Positions 5,538-5,688 of a stretch of DNA of 5,688 bases are shown piece by piece. The DNA is from Candidatus Aenigmatarchaeota archaeon (GTDB taxonomy: Archaea > Aenigmatarchaeota > Aenigmatarchaeia > QMZS01). The notes beneath the pieces were generated by a model. It made no database searches and was not told the DNA's origin. It worked only from the letters and a program-made list of their open reading frames with translations. Position 1 is the first letter of the stretch. Every line of letters starts with the position of its first letter. Position numbers and translations under genes: made by a program. The stretch lies in NCBI GenBank assembly GCA_003663295.1, contig QMZS01000064.1:1-5688 (forward strand). Reading direction: 5' to 3'.

Positions 5538-5688
5538 ATGACTTTAAAAAATAAGAAATTCTTAAGTATAATAACAATTGCAGTTTTATTCATTTTTGTG
5601 TCTCAAGTTGTTTTTTCAGTAAATATTGACGGGGATGCAAATACAGTTAATGCGACTTATTTTTACCAGAATGGAAGCGAAGTATGGG
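5538..5688 (+). CDS. 5' end of another exported surface protein, runs off the window
   Basis: Fifty codons are visible and the frame is open to the window edge. The ATG at 5538 sits 26 nt after a TATA element in the shared context TATAATTATG. Residues 1-27 form a signal peptide (M-T-L-K-N-K-K basic start, Ile/Leu/Val/Phe core, likely cleavage near V-F-S). The mature part begins V-N-I-D-G-D-A-N-T-V-N-A-T and includes a sequon (N-A-T); the pattern suggests the start of a beta-rich, glycosylated surface protein like its neighbours. The family cannot be decided from this fragment. Confidence 0.75.
   Translation, partial: MTLKNKKFLSIITIAVLFIFVSQVVFSVNIDGDANTVNATYFYQNGSEVW

Noticed and set aside
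1..5688. CRISPR array or tandem repeats
   Set aside because: No regularly spaced direct repeats were seen; recurring short blocks are promoter elements or sequon codons.

Overview
The window looks like a piece of an AT-rich archaeal genome, most likely a DPANN lineage of the Woesearchaeota/Pacearchaeota type. Reasons: the predicted proteins are secreted, Ig-like and packed with N-x-S/T sequons (archaeal N-glycosylation); one carries a C-G-x-G-x-C-E-P-G-E Cys motif that I associate with such archaea; every gene lacks a Shine-Dalgarno sequence and instead has a TATA-type box 24-30 nt before the ATG, the classical archaeal leaderless layout. The taxonomic call is an inference from style, not from a marker gene.

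Layout, all on the + strand. (1) Positions 1-205: the last 50 codons of a gene that starts outside the window, with a motif like the C-terminal RuvC motif of IS200/IS605 TnpB nucleases. The same DNA can fold into a three-way junction plus two hairpins, as expected for a TnpB guide (omega) RNA overlapping the 3' end of its gene and the transposon right end. (2) 245-772: a small secreted or anchored six-cysteine protein of unknown function. (3) 825-3416: a large 863-residue secreted modular protein (N-terminal beta-sandwich, then Ig-like modules). (4) 3448-5001: a 517-residue surface protein with signal peptide, three Ig-like modules, Cys motif, beta domain and a C-terminal membrane anchor. (5) 5024-5284: an 86-residue small membrane protein. 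(6) 5285-5537: an intergenic region with a strong TATA box and a foldable, apparently noncoding segment. (7) 5538-5688: the first 50 codons of another exported protein that runs off the end.

How it may work together: all five complete or 5'-complete genes encode exported proteins, so this is a cell-envelope/adhesin cluster next to a mobile element. Each gene seems to have its own promoter rather than sharing one operon promoter. Two promoter types recur: one shared by gene 245 and the putative noncoding transcript, another nearly identical in front of the genes at 825 and 5538. No enzyme or catalytic system was recognised among the surface proteins, and their specific functions remain unknown.
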